Assembly (NCBI GenBank): GCA_964035015.1
Contig: OZ036004.1
Span: 4,415,682-4,479,681, forward strand
Length of the DNA stretch: 64,000 nucleotides
DNA from: Corallium rubrum
Taxonomy: Eukaryota > Cnidaria > Anthozoa > Scleralcyonacea > Coralliidae
Direction: 5' to 3'
A program made the position numbers and the translations under genes. The notes beneath the pieces were generated by a model. It made no database searches, was not told the DNA's origin, and saw only the letters and a list, made by a program, of their open reading frames with translations. Shown here in pieces: positions 1 to 11,824 of the stretch; position 1 is the stretch's first letter; each line of letters starts with the position of its first letter.

Positions 1-3000
1 AGGGGTTAGCCTTTACTTTTTGGCCGATTTTGGCCATTTTTTCAAACTTAAAATAAGGTCGAAAAACGATAATTTAGCCATAGTAAAGACTTCTTTTGCC
101 TTCTAGAGCAACAAGAAGGCTTTATTTGGGCTAAATATGCATATTTTAGCCTTATTTCAAAAGTTGAAAAAATGGCCAAAATCGGTCAAAAAGTAAAGGG
201 GTTAGCCTTTACTTTTTGACCGATTTTGATCACTTTTGAAACTTTTGAGTTAGGGTCAAAAACGGTGAAATAAAGTCGTTTTAAACCTTCTGTGAAAAGG
301 AGAGGGCTGTATTTTGGCTAAAAATATTTTTTGTTGATTTTTGGGAAAAAATCCAGAAAAAAAGAGTAAAGGGGTTAGCCTTTACTTTTTGACCGATTTT
401 GGTCATTTTTCAAACTTAAAAATAAGGTCGAAAAATGATAATTTAGCCCAAATAAAGACTTCTTTTGCCTTCTAGAGCAACAAGAAGGCTTTATTTGGGC
501 TAAATATGCATATTTTAGCCTTATTTCAAAAGTTGAGAAAATGGTCAAAATCGGTCAAAAAGTAAAGGGGTTAGCCTTTACTTTTTGAGCGATTTTGATC
601 ACTTTTGAAACTTTCGAGTTAGGGTCAAAAACGATTAAATAAAGTCGTTTTAGACTTTCTGTGAAAAGGAGAGGGCTGTATTTTGGCTAAAAATATTTTT
701 TGTTGATTTTTGGAAAAAAATCCGGAAAAAAAAAGTAAAGGGGTTAGCCTTTACTTTTTGACCGATTTTGATCACTTTTGAAACTTTTGAGTTAGGGTCA
801 AAAACGATTAAATAAAGTCGTTTTAGACTTTCTGTGAAAAGGAGAGGGCTGTATTTTGGCTAAAAATATTTTTGTTGATTTTTGGAAAAAAAATCCGGAA
901 AAAAAGAGTAAAGGGGTTAGCCTTTACTTTTTGGCCGATTTTGGTCATTTTTTCAAACTTAAAAATAAGGTCGAAAAATGATAATTTAGCCCAAATAAAG
1001 ACGTATTTTGCCTTCTAAAGCAACAAGAAGGCTTTATTTGGGCTAAATATGCATATTTTAGCTTTATTTCAAAAGTTGAAAAAATGGCCAAAATCGGTCA
1101 AAAAGTAAAGGGGTTAGCCTTTACTTTTTGACCGATTTTGATCACTTTTGAGTTAGGGTCAAAAACGGTTAAATAAAGTCGTTTTAGACCTTCTGTGAAA
1201 AGGAGAGTGCTGTATTTTGGCTAAAAATATTTTTGTTGATTTTTGGAAAAAAATCCGAAAAAAAGTAAAGGGGTTAGCCTTTACTTTTTGACCGATTTTG
1301 ATCACTTTTGAAACTTTTGAGTTAGGGTCAAAAACGATTAAATAAAGTCGTTTTAGACCTTCTGTGAAAAGGAGAGGGCTGTATTTTGGCTAAAAATATT
1401 TTTTGTTGATTTTTGGAAAAAAATCCAGAAAAAAAGAGTAAAGGGGTTAGCCTTTACTTTTTGACCGATTTTGATCACTTTTGAAACTTTTGAGTTAGGG
1501 TCAAAAACGATTAAATAAAGTCGTTTTAGACTTTCTGTGAAAAGGAGAGGGCTGTATTTTGGCTAAAAATATTTTTGTTGATTTTTGGAAAAAAATCCGG
1601 ATAAAAAAAGTAAAGGGGTTAGCCTTTACTTTTTGGCCGATTTTGGCCATTTTTTCAAACTTAAAATAAGGTCGAAAAACGATAATTTAGCCCTAATAAA
1701 GACTTCTTTTGCCTTCTAGAGCAACAAGAAGGCTTTATTTGGGCTAAATATGCATATTTTAGCCTTATTTCAAAAGTTGAGAAAATGGTCAAAATCGGTC
1801 AAAAAGTAAAAGGGTTAGCCTTTACTTTTTGACCGATTTTGATGACTTTTGAAACTTTTGAGTTAGGGTCAAAAACGATTAAATAAAGTCGTTTTAGACT
1901 TTCTGTGAAAAGGAGAGGGCTGTATTTTGGCTAAAAATATTTTTTGTTGATTTTTGGAAAAAAATCCGGATAAAAAAAGTAAAGGGGTTAGCCTTTACTT
2001 TTTGGCCGATTTTGGCCATTTTTTCAAACTTAAAATAAGGTCGAAAAACGATAATTTAGCCCTAATAAAGACTTCTTTTGCCTTCTAGAGCAACAAGAAG
2101 GCTTTATTTGGGCTAAATATGCATATTTTAGCCTTATTTCAAAAGTTGAGAAAATGGTCAAAATCGGTCAAAAAGTAAAAGGGTTAGCCTTTACTTTTTG
2201 ACCGATTTTGATGACTTTTGAAACTTTTGAGTTAGGGTCAAAAACGATTAAATAAAGTCGTTTTAGACTTTCTGTGAAAAGGAGAGGGCTGTATTTTGGC
2301 TAAAAATATTTTTTGTTGATTTTTGGAAAAAAATCCGGAAAAAAAAAGTAAAGGGGTTAGCCTTTACTTTTTGACCGATTTTGATCACTTTTGAAACTTT
2401 TGAGTTAGGGTCAAAAACGATTAAATAAAGTCGTTTTAGACCTTCTGTGAAAAGGAGAGGGCTGTATTTTGGCTAAAAATATTTTTTTTTGATTTTTGGG
2501 AAAAAATCCGAAAAAAAGTAAAGGGGTTAGCCTTTACTTTTTGGCCGATTTTGGTCATTTTTTCAAACTTAAAAATAAGGTCGAAAAATGATAATTTAGC
2601 CCAAATAAAGACTTCTTTTGCCTTCTAGAGCAACAAGAAGGCTTTATTTGGGCTAAATATGCATATTTTAGCCTTATTTCAAAAGTTGAGAAAATGGTCA
2701 AAATCGGTCAAAAAGTAAAGGGGTTAGCCTTTACTTTTTGACCGATTTTGATCACTTTTGAAACTTTTGAGTTAGGGTCAAAAACGATTAAATAAAGTCG
2801 TTTTAGACCTTCTGTGAAAAGGAGAGGGCTGTATTTTGGCTAAAAACATTTTTTGTTGATTTTTGGAAAAAAATCCAGAAAAAAAGAGTAAAGGGGTTAG
2901 CCTTTACTTTTTGACCGATTTTGATGACTTTTGAAACTTTTGAGTTAGGGTCAAAAACGATTAAATAAAGTCGTTTTAGACCTTCTGTGAAAAGGAGAGG

Positions 3001-6000
3001 GCTGTATTTTGGCTAAAAATATTTTTGTTGATTTTTGGAAAAAAATCCGGATAAAAAAAGTAAAGGGGTTAGCCTTTACTTTTTGGCCGATTTTGGCCAT
3101 TTTTTCAAACTTAAAATAAGGTCGAAAAACGATAATTTAGCCCTAATAAAGACTTCTTTTGCCTTCTAGAGCAACAAGAAGGCTTTATTTGGGCTAAATA
3201 TGCATATTTTAGCCTTATTTCAAAAGTTGAAAAAATGGCCAAAATCGGTCAAAAAGTAAAGGGGTTAGCCTTTACTTTTTGACCGATTTTGGCCATTTTT
3301 TCAAACTTAAAAATAAGGTCGAAAAATGATAATTTAGCCCAAATAAAGACGTATTTTGCCTTCTAAAGCAACAAGAAGGCTTTATTTGGGCTAAATATGC
3401 ATATTTTAGCCTTATTTCAAAAGTTGAGAAAATGGTCAAAATCGGTCAAAAAGTAAAGGGGTTAGCCTTTACTTTTTGACCGATTTTGATCACTTTTGAA
3501 ACTTTTGAGTTAGGGTCAAAAACGATTAAATAAAGTCGTTTTAGACTTTCTGTGAAAAGGAGAGGGCTGTATTTTGGCTAAAAATATTTTTTGTTGATTT
3601 TTGGAAAAAAATCCGGAAAAAAAAAGTAAAGGGGTTAGCCTTTACTTTTTGGCCGATTTTGGTCATTTTTTCAAACTTAAAAATAAGGTCGAAAAATGAT
3701 AATTTAGCCCAAATAAAGACTTCTTTTGCCTTCTAGAGCAACAAGAAGGCTTTATTTGGGCTAAATATGCATATTTTAGCTTTATTTCAAAAGTTGAAAA
3801 AATGGCCAAAATCGGTCAAAAAGTAAAGGGGTTAGCCTTTACTTTTTGACCGATTTTGGCCATTTTTTCAAACTTAAAAATAAGGTCGAAAAATGATAAT
3901 TTAGCCCAAATAAAGACGTATTTTGCCTTCTAAAGCAACAAGAAGGCTTTATTTGGGCTAAATATACATATTTTAGCTTTATTTCAAAAGTTGAAAAAAT
4001 GGCCAAAATCGGTCAAAAAGTAAAGGGGTTAGCCTTTACTTTTTGACCGATTTTGATCACTTTTGAGTTAGGGTCAAAAACGGTTAAATAAAGTCGTTTT
4101 AGACCTTCTGTGAAAAGGAGAGTGCTGTATTTTGGCTAAAAATATTTTTGTTGATTTTTGGAAAAAAATCCGAAAAAAAGTAAAGGGGTTAGCCTTTACT
4201 TTTTGACCGATTTTGATCACTTTTGAAACTTTTGAGTTAGGGTCAAAAACGATTAAATAAAGTCGTTTTAGACCTTCTGTGAAAAGGAGAGGGCTGTATT
4301 TTGGCTAAAAATATTTTTTGTTGATTTTTGGAAAAAAATCCAGAAAAAAAGAGTAAAGGGGTTAGCCTTTACTTTTTGACCGATTTTGATCACTTTTGAA
4401 ACTTTTGAGTTAGGGTCAAAAACGATTAAATAAAGTCGTTTTAGACTTTCTGTGAAAAGGAGAGGGCTGTATTTTGGCTAAAAATATTTTTGTTGATTTT
4501 TGGAAAAAAATCCGGATAAAAAAGTAAAGGGGTTAGCCTTTACTTTTTGGCCGATTTTGGCCATTTTTTCAAACTTAAAATAAGGTCGAAAAACGATAAT
4601 TTAGCCATAATAAAGACTTCTTTTGCCTTCTAGAGCAACAAGAAGGCTTTATTTGGGCTAAATATGCATATTTTAGCCTTATTTCAAAAGTTGAAAAAAT
4701 GGCCAAAATCGGTCAAAAAGTAAAGGGGTTAGCCTTTACTTTTTGACCGATTTTGGCCATTTTTTCAAACTTAAAAATAAGGTCGAAAAATGATAATTTA
4801 GCCCAAATAAAGACTTCTTTTGCCTTCTAAAGCAACAAGAAGGCTTTATTTGGGCTAAATATGCATATTTTAGCCTTATTTCAAAAGTTGAGAAAATGGT
4901 CAAAATCGGTCAAAAAGTAAAGGGGTTAGCCTTTACTTTTTGACCGATTTTGATCACTTTTGAAACTTTTGAGTTAGGGTCAAAAACGGTTAAATAAAGT
5001 CGTTTTAGACCTTCTGTGAAAAGGAGAGGGCTGTATTTTGGCTAAAAATATTTTTTGTTGATTTTTGGAAAAAAATCCGGAAAAAAAAAGTAGAGGGGTT
5101 AGCCTTTACTTTTTGGCCGATTTTGGCCATTTTTTCAAACTTAAAATAAGGTCGAAAAACGATAATTTAGCCCAAATAAAGACTTCTTTTGCCTTCTAGA
5201 GCAACAAGAAGGCTTTATTTGGGCTAAATATGCATATTTTAGCCTTATTTCAAAAATTGAAAAAAGGGTCAAAATCGGTCAAAAAGCAAAGGGGTTAGCC
5301 TTTACTTTTTGACCGATTTTGATCACTTTTGAAACTTTTGAGTTAGAGTCAAAAACGATTAAATAAAGTCGTTTTAGACTTTCTGTGAAAAGGAGAGGGC
5401 TGTATTTTGGCTAAAAATATTTTTGTTGATTTTTGGAAAAAAATCCGGATAAAAAAAGTAAAGGGGTTAGCCTTTACTTTTTGGCCGATTTTGGCCATTT
5501 TTTCAAACTTAAAATAAGGTCGAAAAACGATAATTTAGCCCTAATAAAGACTTCTTTTGCCTTCTAGAGCAACAAGAAGGCTTTATTTGGGCTAAATATG
5601 CATATTTTAGCTTTATTTCAAAAGTTGAAAAAATGGCCAAAATCGGTCAAAAAGTAAAGGGGTTAGCCTTTACTTTTTGACCGATTTTGGCCATTTTTTC
5701 AAACTTAAAAATAAGGTCGAAAAATGATAATTTAGCCCAAATAAAGACGTATTTTGCCTTCTAAAGCAACAAGAAGGCTTTATTTGGGCTAAATATGCAT
5801 ATTTTAGCCTTATTTCAAAAGTTGAGAAAATGGTCAAAATCGGTCAAAAAGTAAAGGGGTTAGCCTTTACTTTTTGACCGATTTTGATCACTTTTGAAAC
5901 TTTTGAGTTAGGGTCAAAAACGATTAAATAAAGTCGTTTTAGACTTTCTGTGAAAAGGAGAGGGCTGTATTTTGGCTAAAAATATTTTTTGTTGATTTTT

Positions 6001-8306
6001 GGAAAAAAATCCGGAAAAAAAAAGTAAAGGGGTTAGCCTTTACTTTTTGGCCGATTTTGGTCATTTTTTCAAACTTAAAAATAAGGTCGAAAAATGATAA
6101 TTTAGCCCAAATAAAGACTTCTTTTGCCTTCTAGAGCAACAAGAAGGCTTTATTTGGGCTAAATATGCATATTTTAGCTTTATTTCAAAAGTTGAAAAAA
6201 TGGCCAAAATCGGTCAAAAAGTAAAGGGGTTAGCCTTTACTTTTTGACCGATTTTGGCCATTTTTTCAAACTTAAAAATAAGGTCGAAAAATGATAATTT
6301 AGCCCAAATAAAGACGTATTTTGCCTTCTAAAGCAACAAGAAGGCTTTATTTGGGCTAAATATACATATTTTAGCTTTATTTCAAAAGTTGAAAAAATGG
6401 CCAAAATCGGTCAAAAAGTAAAGGGGTTAGCCTTTACTTTTTGACCGATTTTGATCACTTTTGAGTTAGGGTCAAAAACGGTTAAATAAAGTCGTTTTAG
6501 ACCTTCTGTGAAAAGGAGAGTGCTGTATTTTGGCTAAAAATATTTTTGTTGATTTTTGGAAAAAAATCCGAAAAAAAGTAAAGGGGTTAGCCTTTACTTT
6601 TTGACCGATTTTGATCACTTTTGAAACTTTTGAGTTAGGGTCAAAAACGATTAAATAAAGTCGTTTTAGACCTTCTGTGAAAAGGAGAGGGCTGTATTTT
6701 GGCTAAAAATATTTTTTGTTGATTTTTGGAAAAAAATCCAGAAAAAAAGAGTAAAGGGGTTAGCCTTTACTTTTTGACCGATTTTGATCACTTTTGAAAC
6801 TTTTGAGTTAGGGTCAAAAACGATTAAATAAAGTCGTTTTAGACTTTCTGTGAAAAGGAGAGGGCTGTATTTTGGCTAAAAATATTTTTGTTGATTTTTG
6901 GAAAAAAATCCGGATAAAAAAGTAAAGGGGTTAGCCTTTACTTTTTGGCCGATTTTGGCCATTTTTTCAAACTTAAAATAAGGTCGAAAAACGATAATTT
7001 AGCCATAATAAAGACTTCTTTTGCCTTCTAGAGCAACAAGAAGGCTTTATTTGGGCTAAATATGCATATTTTAGCCTTATTTCAAAAGTTGAAAAAATGG
7101 CCAAAATCGGTCAAAAAGTAAAGGGGTTAGCCTTTACTTTTTGACCGATTTTGGCCATTTTTTCAAACTTAAAAATAAGGTCGAAAAATGATAATTTAGC
7201 CCAAATAAAGACTTCTTTTGCCTTCTAAAGCAACAAGAAGGCTTTATTTGGGCTAAATATGCATATTTTAGCCTTATTTCAAAAGTTGAGAAAATGGTCA
7301 AAATCGGTCAAAAAGTAAAGGGGTTAGCCTTTACTTTTTGACCGATTTTGATCACTTTTGAAACTTTTGAGTTAGGGTCAAAAACGGTTAAATAAAGTCG
7401 TTTTAGACCTTCTGTGAAAAGGAGAGGGCTGTATTTTGGCTAAAAATATTTTTTGTTGATTTTTGGAAAAAAATCCGGAAAAAAAAAGTAGAGGGGTTAG
7501 CCTTTACTTTTTGGCCGATTTTGGTCATTTTTTCAAACTTAAAATAAGGTCGAAAAACGATAATTTAGCCCAAATAAAGACTTCTTTTGCCTTCTAGAGC
7601 AACAAGAAGGCTTTATTTGGGCTAAATATGCATATTTTAGCCTTATTTCAAAAATTGAAAAAAGGGTCAAAATCGGTCAAAAAGCAAAGGGGTTAGCCTT
7701 TACTTTTTGACCGATTTTGATCACTTTTGAAACTTTTGAGTTAGAGTCAAAAACGATTAAATAAAGTCGTTTTAGACTTTCTGTGAAAAGGAGAGGGCTG
7801 TATTTTGGCTAAAAATATTTTTGTTGATTTTTTGAAAAAATTCCGGAAAAAAAAAGTAAAGGGGTTAGCCTTTACTTTTTGACCGATTTTGGTCACTTTT
7901 GAAACTTTTGAGTTGGGGTCAAAAACGGTTAGAAAACGTCGTTTTAAACCTTCTGTGAAAACGAGAAGGCTGTATTTTGGCTAAAAATATTTTTTTGATT
8001 TTTTGAAAAATATCCGGGGAAAAAAAAGTAAAGGGGTTAGCCTTTACTTTTTGACCGATTTTGGTCGCTTTTGAAACTTTTGAGTTAGGGTCAAAAACGG
8101 TTAGAAAACGTTGTTTTAAACCTTCTGTGAAAACGAGAAGGCTGTATTTTGGCTTTTTTTTTGTTTTTTGGAAAAAATTCCAGGGAAAAAAAAGGAAAGG
8201 GGTTAGCCTTTACTTTTTGACCGATTTTGGTCACTTTTGAAACTTTTGAGTTAGGGTCAAAAACGGTTAGAAAACGTCGTTTTAAACCTTCTGTGAAAAC
8301 GAGAAT
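1..8306 (+). repeat. Satellite array of two alternating unit types
   Basis: This is a tandem array of about 45 units, each opening with GGGGTTAGCCTTTACTTTTT followed by G[AG]CCGATTTTG. Unit starts can be read at 2, 198, 371, 567, 740, 913, 1110 and 1270, giving two length classes. Type A is about 196 bp, contains GACTTCTTTTGCCTTCTAGA and is palindromic. Type B is about 160-173 bp and contains GAGTTAGGGTC and GGAGAGGGCTGTATTTTGG. The array runs off the left edge, so its true size is unknown. Units from 7850 onward are more diverged and the last B unit is cut at about 8306. There is no coding potential. Confidence 0.97.
3000..7824 (+). repeat. Two 2,398-bp higher-order copies inside the satellite
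   Basis: Matching landmarks lie exactly 2,398 bp apart: the variant GACGTATTTTGCC at 3348 and 5746, the same variant at 3915 and 6313, and CAAAAATTGAAAAAAGGGTC at 5251 and 7649. The order of A and B units and private variants is preserved, with only scattered substitutions. Identity breaks down near 2,940 on the left and 7,830 on the right. A smaller 369-bp duplication is visible between about 1621 and 1990. This is the footprint expected from recent unequal exchange within the array. Confidence 0.9.
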
Positions 8307-8509
8307 GCAGCGAATGTTTCTATTACCATCTTTCTACCCTATATATGTGTATCATTGCTCAAACATTTAATATTAAATAAAGATTTTCTATGTATTTATT
8401 ATGTCAATCCATAAAATAGTCTGTGTATAAACTAGTTGGGTTTTGACAGTAATTTCTGTCTGATAATCAGTTGACGAGATGCCTAAATAGACATTTTATT
8501 TTATTTAGA

Positions 8510-8757
8510 ATGGTTGGGAACTACAAAAGGAAGACGGACCGTGCAAATTGGTCAGAGGAGAACAAGAAGTCAAAGAAAACTAAGAATGTTAGCACTGACA
8601 TTGTGAAAGATTCACAATGTCCAATGTGTGATGGATTTTGGTCCGAATCATTGCCAGGAGAGGTTGGGTCCAGTGTTCTGAGTGCAAAAACTGGTTGCAC
8701 GAAGAGTGTTGTTGCTCTGTAACACCAACGAGTGTGACATGTGACCTTTGTCTATGA
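8510..8757 (+). pseudogene. Pogo/Tigger-like transposase relic, internally deleted and frameshifted
   Basis: The ATG at 8510 opens a 70-codon frame ending at 8722. Its start (MVGNYKRKTDRANWSEEN) resembles the opening of the Pipsqueak-type helix-turn-helix of pogo/Tigger/jerky transposases. At 8618-8629 a C-x2-C pair appears. The rest of a treble-clef, PHD-like finger continues in a different frame at 8665-8757: W-x-Q-C-x2-C-x2-W-x-H-x2-C, then C-x2-C just before TGA. The break falls at about 8655-8665. The whole DDE catalytic core is missing, so this is only the two ends of a transposase. The family assignment rests on these two motifs alone. Confidence 0.55.
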
Positions 8758-8840
8758 TTGTTAATGAACTTTTAAACTTAGTTTTATTCTACCATTAAAA
8801 TAATTTTAAATTTTTAATAAATTTAAGTATATATTATAAC

Positions 8841-8880
8841 TGTCTCATTTTGCCCCAGTTCACTGGGACAAAATGAGACA
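8841..8880. repeat. 40-bp near-perfect palindrome
   Basis: TGTCTCATTTTGCCCC is followed by its near reverse complement ending AAAATGAGACA. The arms are about 18 bp with a tiny loop. It lies downstream of the transposase relic, and a related motif (GTCTCGTTTTGCCCC) recurs at about 9031-9045. It may be a terminal or subterminal inverted repeat of that element. Confidence 0.75.
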
Positions 8881-9051
8881 TTGACTTCCTGTCATTTTTC
8901 TTGTATTAATCTCACAATATTACCTCAAGAAGAGATATTTTGCATTAAATTGGTTTACTTGACTCTACTTAACATATCAATGTTGAAAAATATACTTCCT
9001 TGCTTCTTTACGACAGTCACACTCTTTAAGCGTCTCGTTTTGCCCCGAATT

Positions 9052-9900
9052 ACGCTAAAGGCTAACTCCTTTACTTTTTTTTTTCTGGATTTTTTCCAAA
9101 AAATCAAAAAAAATTTTTTTAGCCAAAATACAGCCTTCTCGTTTTCACAGAAGGTTTAAAACGACGTTTTCTAACCGTTTTTGACCCTAACTCAAAAGTT
9201 TCAAAAGTGACCAAAATCGGTCAAAAAGTAAAGGCTTTACTTTTTTTTCTGGATTTTTTTCAAAAAATAAAAAAAATTTTTTTAGCCAAAATACAGCCTT
9301 CTCGTTTTCACAGGTTTAAAACGACGTTTCCTAACCGTTTTTGACCCTAACTCAAAAGTTTCAAAAGTGATCAAAATCGGTCAAAAAGTAAAGGCTAACC
9401 CCTTTACTTTTTTTCCCCCGGATTTTTTTCAAAAAATCAAAAAAATTTTTTTTAGCCAAAAAATACAGCCTTCTCGTTTTCACAGAAGGTTTAAAACGAC
9501 TTTATTTAATGAGGCCCTGTTAGGGTAAATTCCGACAGCCGACATTGCGTTAAATCAGCGACATGCGAGAGCTGAAATGGCGACAAACGAAACCAAAGTT
9601 GACTAAAATTGCGACAGCGAATGGAGAGTAGTAAAAAAATGAAGCCGAAATAACGACAGGGACATGACCAAGTCCTAAAATTGCGACACGACAAGTTTTG
9701 AAGTTCAGACTGGTGACATGTGCACCCCCCCTAACAGGGCCTCTTTAATCATTTTTGACCCTAGCTCAAAAGTTTCAAAAGTGACCCCTTGACTTTTTTT
9801 TTCTGGATTTTTTTCCAAAAATCAAAAAAAATTTTTTTAGCCAAAATACAGCCTTCTTGTTTTCACAGAAGGTTTAAGAAGATAAGTAAAGGCTAACAAG
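9052..9900 (-). repeat. Inverted, diverged type B satellite units
   Basis: Three to four type B units lie in the orientation opposite to the main array. They read AAAGGCTAACTCCTTTAC, then CCAAAATACAGCCTTCTCG, then GACCCTAACTCAAAAGTTTC. Long A and T runs separate them. The series is interrupted by the DNA element at 9511-9743. Together with the + strand array ending at 8306, these units place the transposase relic between satellite blocks of opposite orientation. Confidence 0.9.
9511..9743. mobile_element. 233-bp non-autonomous DNA transposon with target-site duplication
   Basis: Perfect 15-bp terminal inverted repeats, GAGGCCCTGTTAGGG and CCCTAACAGGGCCTC, bound the element. TTTAAT is present directly on both sides, consistent with a 6-bp target-site duplication. 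Neighbouring satellite units give the uninterrupted target (…GACTTTATTTAATCG…), so insertion into a satellite unit is visible directly. Internally it carries repeated short words such as GCGACA. It encodes no transposase, and its superfamily is not identified. Confidence 0.85.
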
Positions 9901-10309
9901 TTGCATAATGCATTAGGGGCCCATGACTAGTATATTAATTACCTTTGAGCACAATTTTTCATCAGCAGATTTTGGACCAAAACACAGTACACTTCCGTAA
10001 TTGGATTCATACATTTGGAATGCTCTACTGCATTTGAGCTCAGCAACCACCAACTTAAAATAGAACCCTATAGCTCCCAGTATTTGTGGCTGTGATTTTC
10101 TCAGTGCAGGGGTGGAAATAGACATAGCAGGGAATTAAGTCCTTGGGTAGGAAGTTGTATTGCTTTCTACAGTAGAGGTGAGATAAGCGACAGGGGTACC
10201 AGGTAATTTATAGGTAGTGGGTAGGAATAGGTTTCATTGCCCTCAAGAGAACAATGATTACAGCTAGGACTAAGGATCAGTAAGGACAGGTAAAGGAATC
10301 CCAAACCCC

Positions 10310-10430
10310 AACTCTACTATAGAAAGCAATTCAATTTAATATCCAAGATCTTTTTTCTACTATCTCTACTACCATCGCTGCAAAGAAAAGATCATTGCCT
10401 GCAGTATTAAATAGCCTAATGTTCTGTCAG
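10310..10430 (+). repeat. Copy of a dispersed local repeat (AGAAAGCAATTCAA)
   Basis: The block TATAGAAAGCAATTCAA … TGCAAAGAAAAGATC recurs at about 12500-12600 and 12980-13085. In those copies it follows the CAA-rich segments. It is probably one local family that has been duplicated three times. Confidence 0.6.
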
Positions 10431-10459
10431 TGGCTGCTGGGGAAAAATGCTGGGAGATG

Positions 10460-10660
10460 TATACTTTCAGTATATAGCCAAAATTGGTGAAAAAGTAAAG
10501 GCTAAGCCCTTAACATTTTGACCAATTTTGGCCATTTTTCAACTTTTGAAATAAGGTAATTATTTAAAAACTTGAAACACTGGCAAAAATCGACCAAAAA
10601 GTACTGTAAAGACTGATGCCCTAAGACTCTGACCAATTTTTTCAAACTTGAAATAACGTC
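10460..10660. repeat. Degenerate satellite type A relic
   Basis: AAAAAGTAAAGGCTAAGCCC, TTTGACCAATTTTGGCCATTTTTCAA and GACCAAAAAGTACTGTAAAG echo both arms of the palindromic type A unit, with many substitutions. It is a diverged outlier beyond the array edge. Confidence 0.7.
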
Positions 10661-10939
10661 ATACTAGAAAATAACCTTTGTTGCATTGCAGCAGTTAATA
10701 ATGCATATTTAATTGCATTAAGTAAAGACCATATTGTAGTACCTTAATTCAGCTTGTCATTGATTGGTTGTGTTATACTGTATTCTTATTTCATTAAGAT
10801 TTTGCAAGTCTATTAAACAGAACAGAAGAAAGAAAATGTTGTTAATGCATGGTTATAGTAATTTTGTTAATATCATTTATACTGTATGCATATCCAACCA
10901 AGAAACCATTTTTTTAATGACTAACATTACATCCATATC

Positions 10940-11150
10940 AACAACAATAATAATATAATAATAATATTCAGTTCTTATATAGCGCATCTTCCATAAATGT
11001 CCAGAGGCACTTTACAATCTACAGTATATAAAGAGTATCTTACAACATAGTTAGTTTACAGATAAATTTCTAAAAATAAATTAGTTAAATATAGTTAGTT
11101 AAAAATAGATTAGATTAGATAAAATCCTTATATATATATAATATATAATA
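10940..11150 (+). repeat. Dispersed repeat with AT-rich microsatellite head
   Basis: An (ATA)n run leads into TTCTTATATAGCGCATCTTC, then GTCCAGAGGCACTTTACAATC. This resembles the CGC-rich 'tatagcgc … gctttacaa' segment that recurs in many invertebrate SINE or LINE tails. Only one copy is seen here, so it is not assigned to a family. Confidence 0.35.
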
Positions 11151-11647
11151 ACAGCAGGAACAACAGCTCAGAGCAGCCAGCAACAAAATAATCAGTAAGC
11201 GAGACTCATTATGCTAAAGATGTTGCCCTAGCTTGTGTTACATGAATATCTCGACATCTTATTTTTATTCAAAGCTTCTCAAGGTTTGGTTATAACTGAT
11301 GCAGATATTCTGCCTAAGGAAGCTGACAACCTTCACACAACAAACAATTCATGGATTTAACATACCACATACTTAAAACTAGAACACTGTGTTTTCAGAA
11401 CAGTTTAATGTACATGTGTAGTGAGAGTGTTGCATATCTGGAATACCCTTGTAAACAAACTTCGCAAACCAGACATTTCTCTGTGAAAGTTTACGGTAAA
11501 TCACTCCTCTTCAATTACTACTTCTCAGCTACCACATCAAGTTTTGATGTAGAAAATTCAACGGTCGTGGAATCGATATGGCCGAAATGGCATCAAGCAA
11601 GGCAGTTAACAGTTTTAATGAAATGTTGATTTTAGTGGTACAGTTGT

Positions 11648-11668
11648 GAGGGGGGGGGGGGGGGGGGG
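11648..11668 (+). repeat. Poly-G tract
   Basis: An uninterrupted run of about 19-20 G residues stands in otherwise AT-rich sequence. It is a potential quadruplex-forming site and a likely length-variable or assembly-error position. Confidence 0.9.
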
Positions 11669-11824
11669 AACAAGTTTCTACTGAAACTTTGTATTAGTTT
11701 ACTTATTATTTTGAATTTATTAAATTTGCCACTTAACGTGTGGCATGAGAGAGGAACAGAACTTTCATCCCAATTGACACCAAACTCCTATGTGTAGACA
11801 TGCAACTAAGACCTAGGTGTTCTT

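Noticed and set aside
1..8306. Telomeric repeat array, suggested by GTTAGGG in each type B unit
   Set aside because: TTAGGG occurs once per ~170-bp unit and never in tandem, so this is a coincidental match within a satellite.
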